Source of the DNA: Kiritimatiellia bacterium
Lineage (GTDB): Bacteria > Verrucomicrobiota > Kiritimatiellia > SLAD01
Assembly (NCBI GenBank): GCA_007128275.1
Contig: SKXR01000258.1
Span: forward strand, 1-5,550
DNA: 5,550 nt
Reading direction: 5' to 3'
Shown here: positions 4,721-5,550 of the stretch, in pieces
Position numbering within the stretch: the stretch's first letter is position 1
Layout: each line of letters starts with the position of its first letter
Translations under genes and position numbers: made by a program
The notes under the pieces: model-generated
The model's input: only the letters and a program-made list of their open reading frames with translations
Told to the model about the DNA's origin: nothing
Database searches by the model: none

Positions 4721-5550
4721 CGGGTTCACAATCAAGCCGGGGTCTCCGATGATCTGATAGGTCATGAGTTCAGCCACATTTGGGTTAAAGGTCCAGAGGT
4801 TCAATTGGGCGTCCAGCGCCACGTCGCCCAGATGTCGCCGCTTGTCGACGGCAAACGCCTTGGAAAATCCGGCGGCCACGTAGTCCGAAAAGGTCTGCAC
4901 GGAAAGCGCGGTGGGCGCGAACGTGGACGAAGCGCCGCGCGGCGCCTCAATGAATACTTCGGCGAGGCAATTCTCGGTCCGATGCACGAACGATCCGTTG
5001 TTGCAGGAGAAAATCGCCACGACCGGATACCTTGTGTTGCTCAAGTTCGACACGTCGCTGGTGTTCCAGATATTCTGGGCCGACCATCGATCCACCGCGC
5101 CATGCCCCATATAGGTCACCAGCCGCCGTCCGTTATTGATGGCCGACTGAATGGTGGAGCGCGCATTGGCATTGGGCAGATGCACCTTTACCCGGCTATA
5201 GCCAGCGGACGCCAGATGAGCGTCGATATTCGTGTCGGACGAGCCGATAAAGTTGATGGCCCCGTCGTTATCGGCCACGAGGAGCGCGTTGCTGACAACC
5301 GACGCGCCTTCGAAGGCCATGATCTTGTTGACCACATTGCTAAGCTGCGCATTGGACGACACGGCAATGCGCCCCACCGCCAGGTCCATCAGTAGATCAT
5401 TGCCGTCGACCAGCGCGTACCAGGCATCCTGCGCCGCCACCACGAAGGGCGTGGGCCCGAATTTCACCGGCACATGAAGGGACGGTACACTTCCGATATG
5501 CCCCAGCGGATCATCGGTGCCTTCGCCGATCAGGACGGCGAAACGCGGAC
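4718..5550 (-). CDS. C25 (gingipain-like) cysteine peptidase, 3' part only
   Basis: The frame is open from the window edge (first full codon 5546-5548) to TAA at 4718, giving 276 residues, so the start lies outside. The order of segments follows peptidase C25: RFAVLIGEG; VPVKFGPTPFV...DAWYALVDG (24-49); DLLMDLAVGRIAV (51-63) with NVVNKIMAFE; NALLVADNDG; the catalytic His in VTYMGHGA (H149, 5102-5104); the catalytic Cys in AIFSCNNGSF (C182, 5003-5005); and the closing strand QIIGDPGLIVNP. Both dyad residues are present, so the domain should be active, probably outside the cytoplasm as in gingipains. There is no Por secretion or Ig-like tail after the catalytic domain: the protein ends at the usual GDP.L motif, and a PPC module follows as a separate gene. 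A GTG at 5471-5473 can be read as a start but lies inside the conserved domain, so I reject it as the true start. Confidence 0.85.
   Translation of the reverse strand, partial: PRFAVLIGEGTDDPLGHIGSVPSLHVPVKFGPTPFVVAAQDAWYALVDGNDLLMDLAVGRIAVSSNAQLSNVVNKIMAFEGASVVSNALLVADNDGAINFIGSSDTNIDAHLASAGYSRVKVHLPNANARSTIQSAINNGRRLVTYMGHGAVDRWSAQNIWNTSDVSNLSNTRYPVVAIFSCNNGSFVHRTENCLAEVFIEAPRGASSTFAPTALSVQTFSDYVAAGFSKAFAVDKRRHLGDVALDAQLNLWTFNPNVAELMTYQIIGDPGLIVNP

Noticed and set aside
3975..4757. 260-codon plus-strand open frame opposite the PPC protein
   Set aside because: Shadow of the minus-strand gene with signal peptide and calcium-binding repeat; the reverse frame has no such features.

Overview
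The window reads as a chromosomal segment from an environmental bacterium of the PVC group, most likely Verrucomicrobiota/Kiritimatiellota. The main clues are the secreted protein at 3936-4718, whose 'DTDGDGIPDAWE...YFGG' calcium-binding repeat plus '(F)VTGTDP' tail style is very common in that group, the soluble RsbU_N-type histidine kinase with a 'DNGKSF' ATP-binding motif, and the abundant short intergenic repeats. The taxonomic call is inference from protein style, not from a marker gene.

Left part (1-2805): a stress/envelope-flavoured neighbourhood. A tiny entericidin-like lipoprotein gene (4-135, +) faces a minus-strand two-component locus. The kinase gene (292-1461) is intact, but the response regulator that should follow it survives only as a frameshifted N-terminal stub (about 230-295). 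Upstream of the kinase lies a 47-codon ORF (1606-1749) whose core aligns without gaps to the kinase's own N-terminal sensory domain. Next come two very small two-helix membrane proteins, an lmo0937-type protein (1757-1906) and a Thivi_2564-type protein (2446-2631), both minus strand. Each is preceded by a near-identical 15-bp inverted-repeat element (1991-2005 and 2690-2704), which suggests shared control.

The long non-coding stretches around these two genes (1907-2445 and 2632-2805) carry two families of dispersed short repeats: four copies of a TGGGGACAG-type element and several CGCAAAGGACGC-type arrays, partly in inverted orientation.

Right part (2806-5550): three minus-strand genes packed as one apparent operon. 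In transcription order they are the C-terminal part of a C25 (gingipain-like) cysteine peptidase with both catalytic residues visible (4718-5550, 5' end beyond the window), a separately exported PPC/type-3-repeat beta-sandwich protein coupled to it through a TAATG overlap (3936-4718), and a PF14907-type nucleotidyltransferase-fold protein (2806-3921) starting 14 nt later. The peptidase plus separately secreted PPC partner plus cytoplasmic nucleotidyltransferase is the least familiar combination in the window. The most testable regulatory idea is the pair of matching operators in front of the two small membrane-protein genes.
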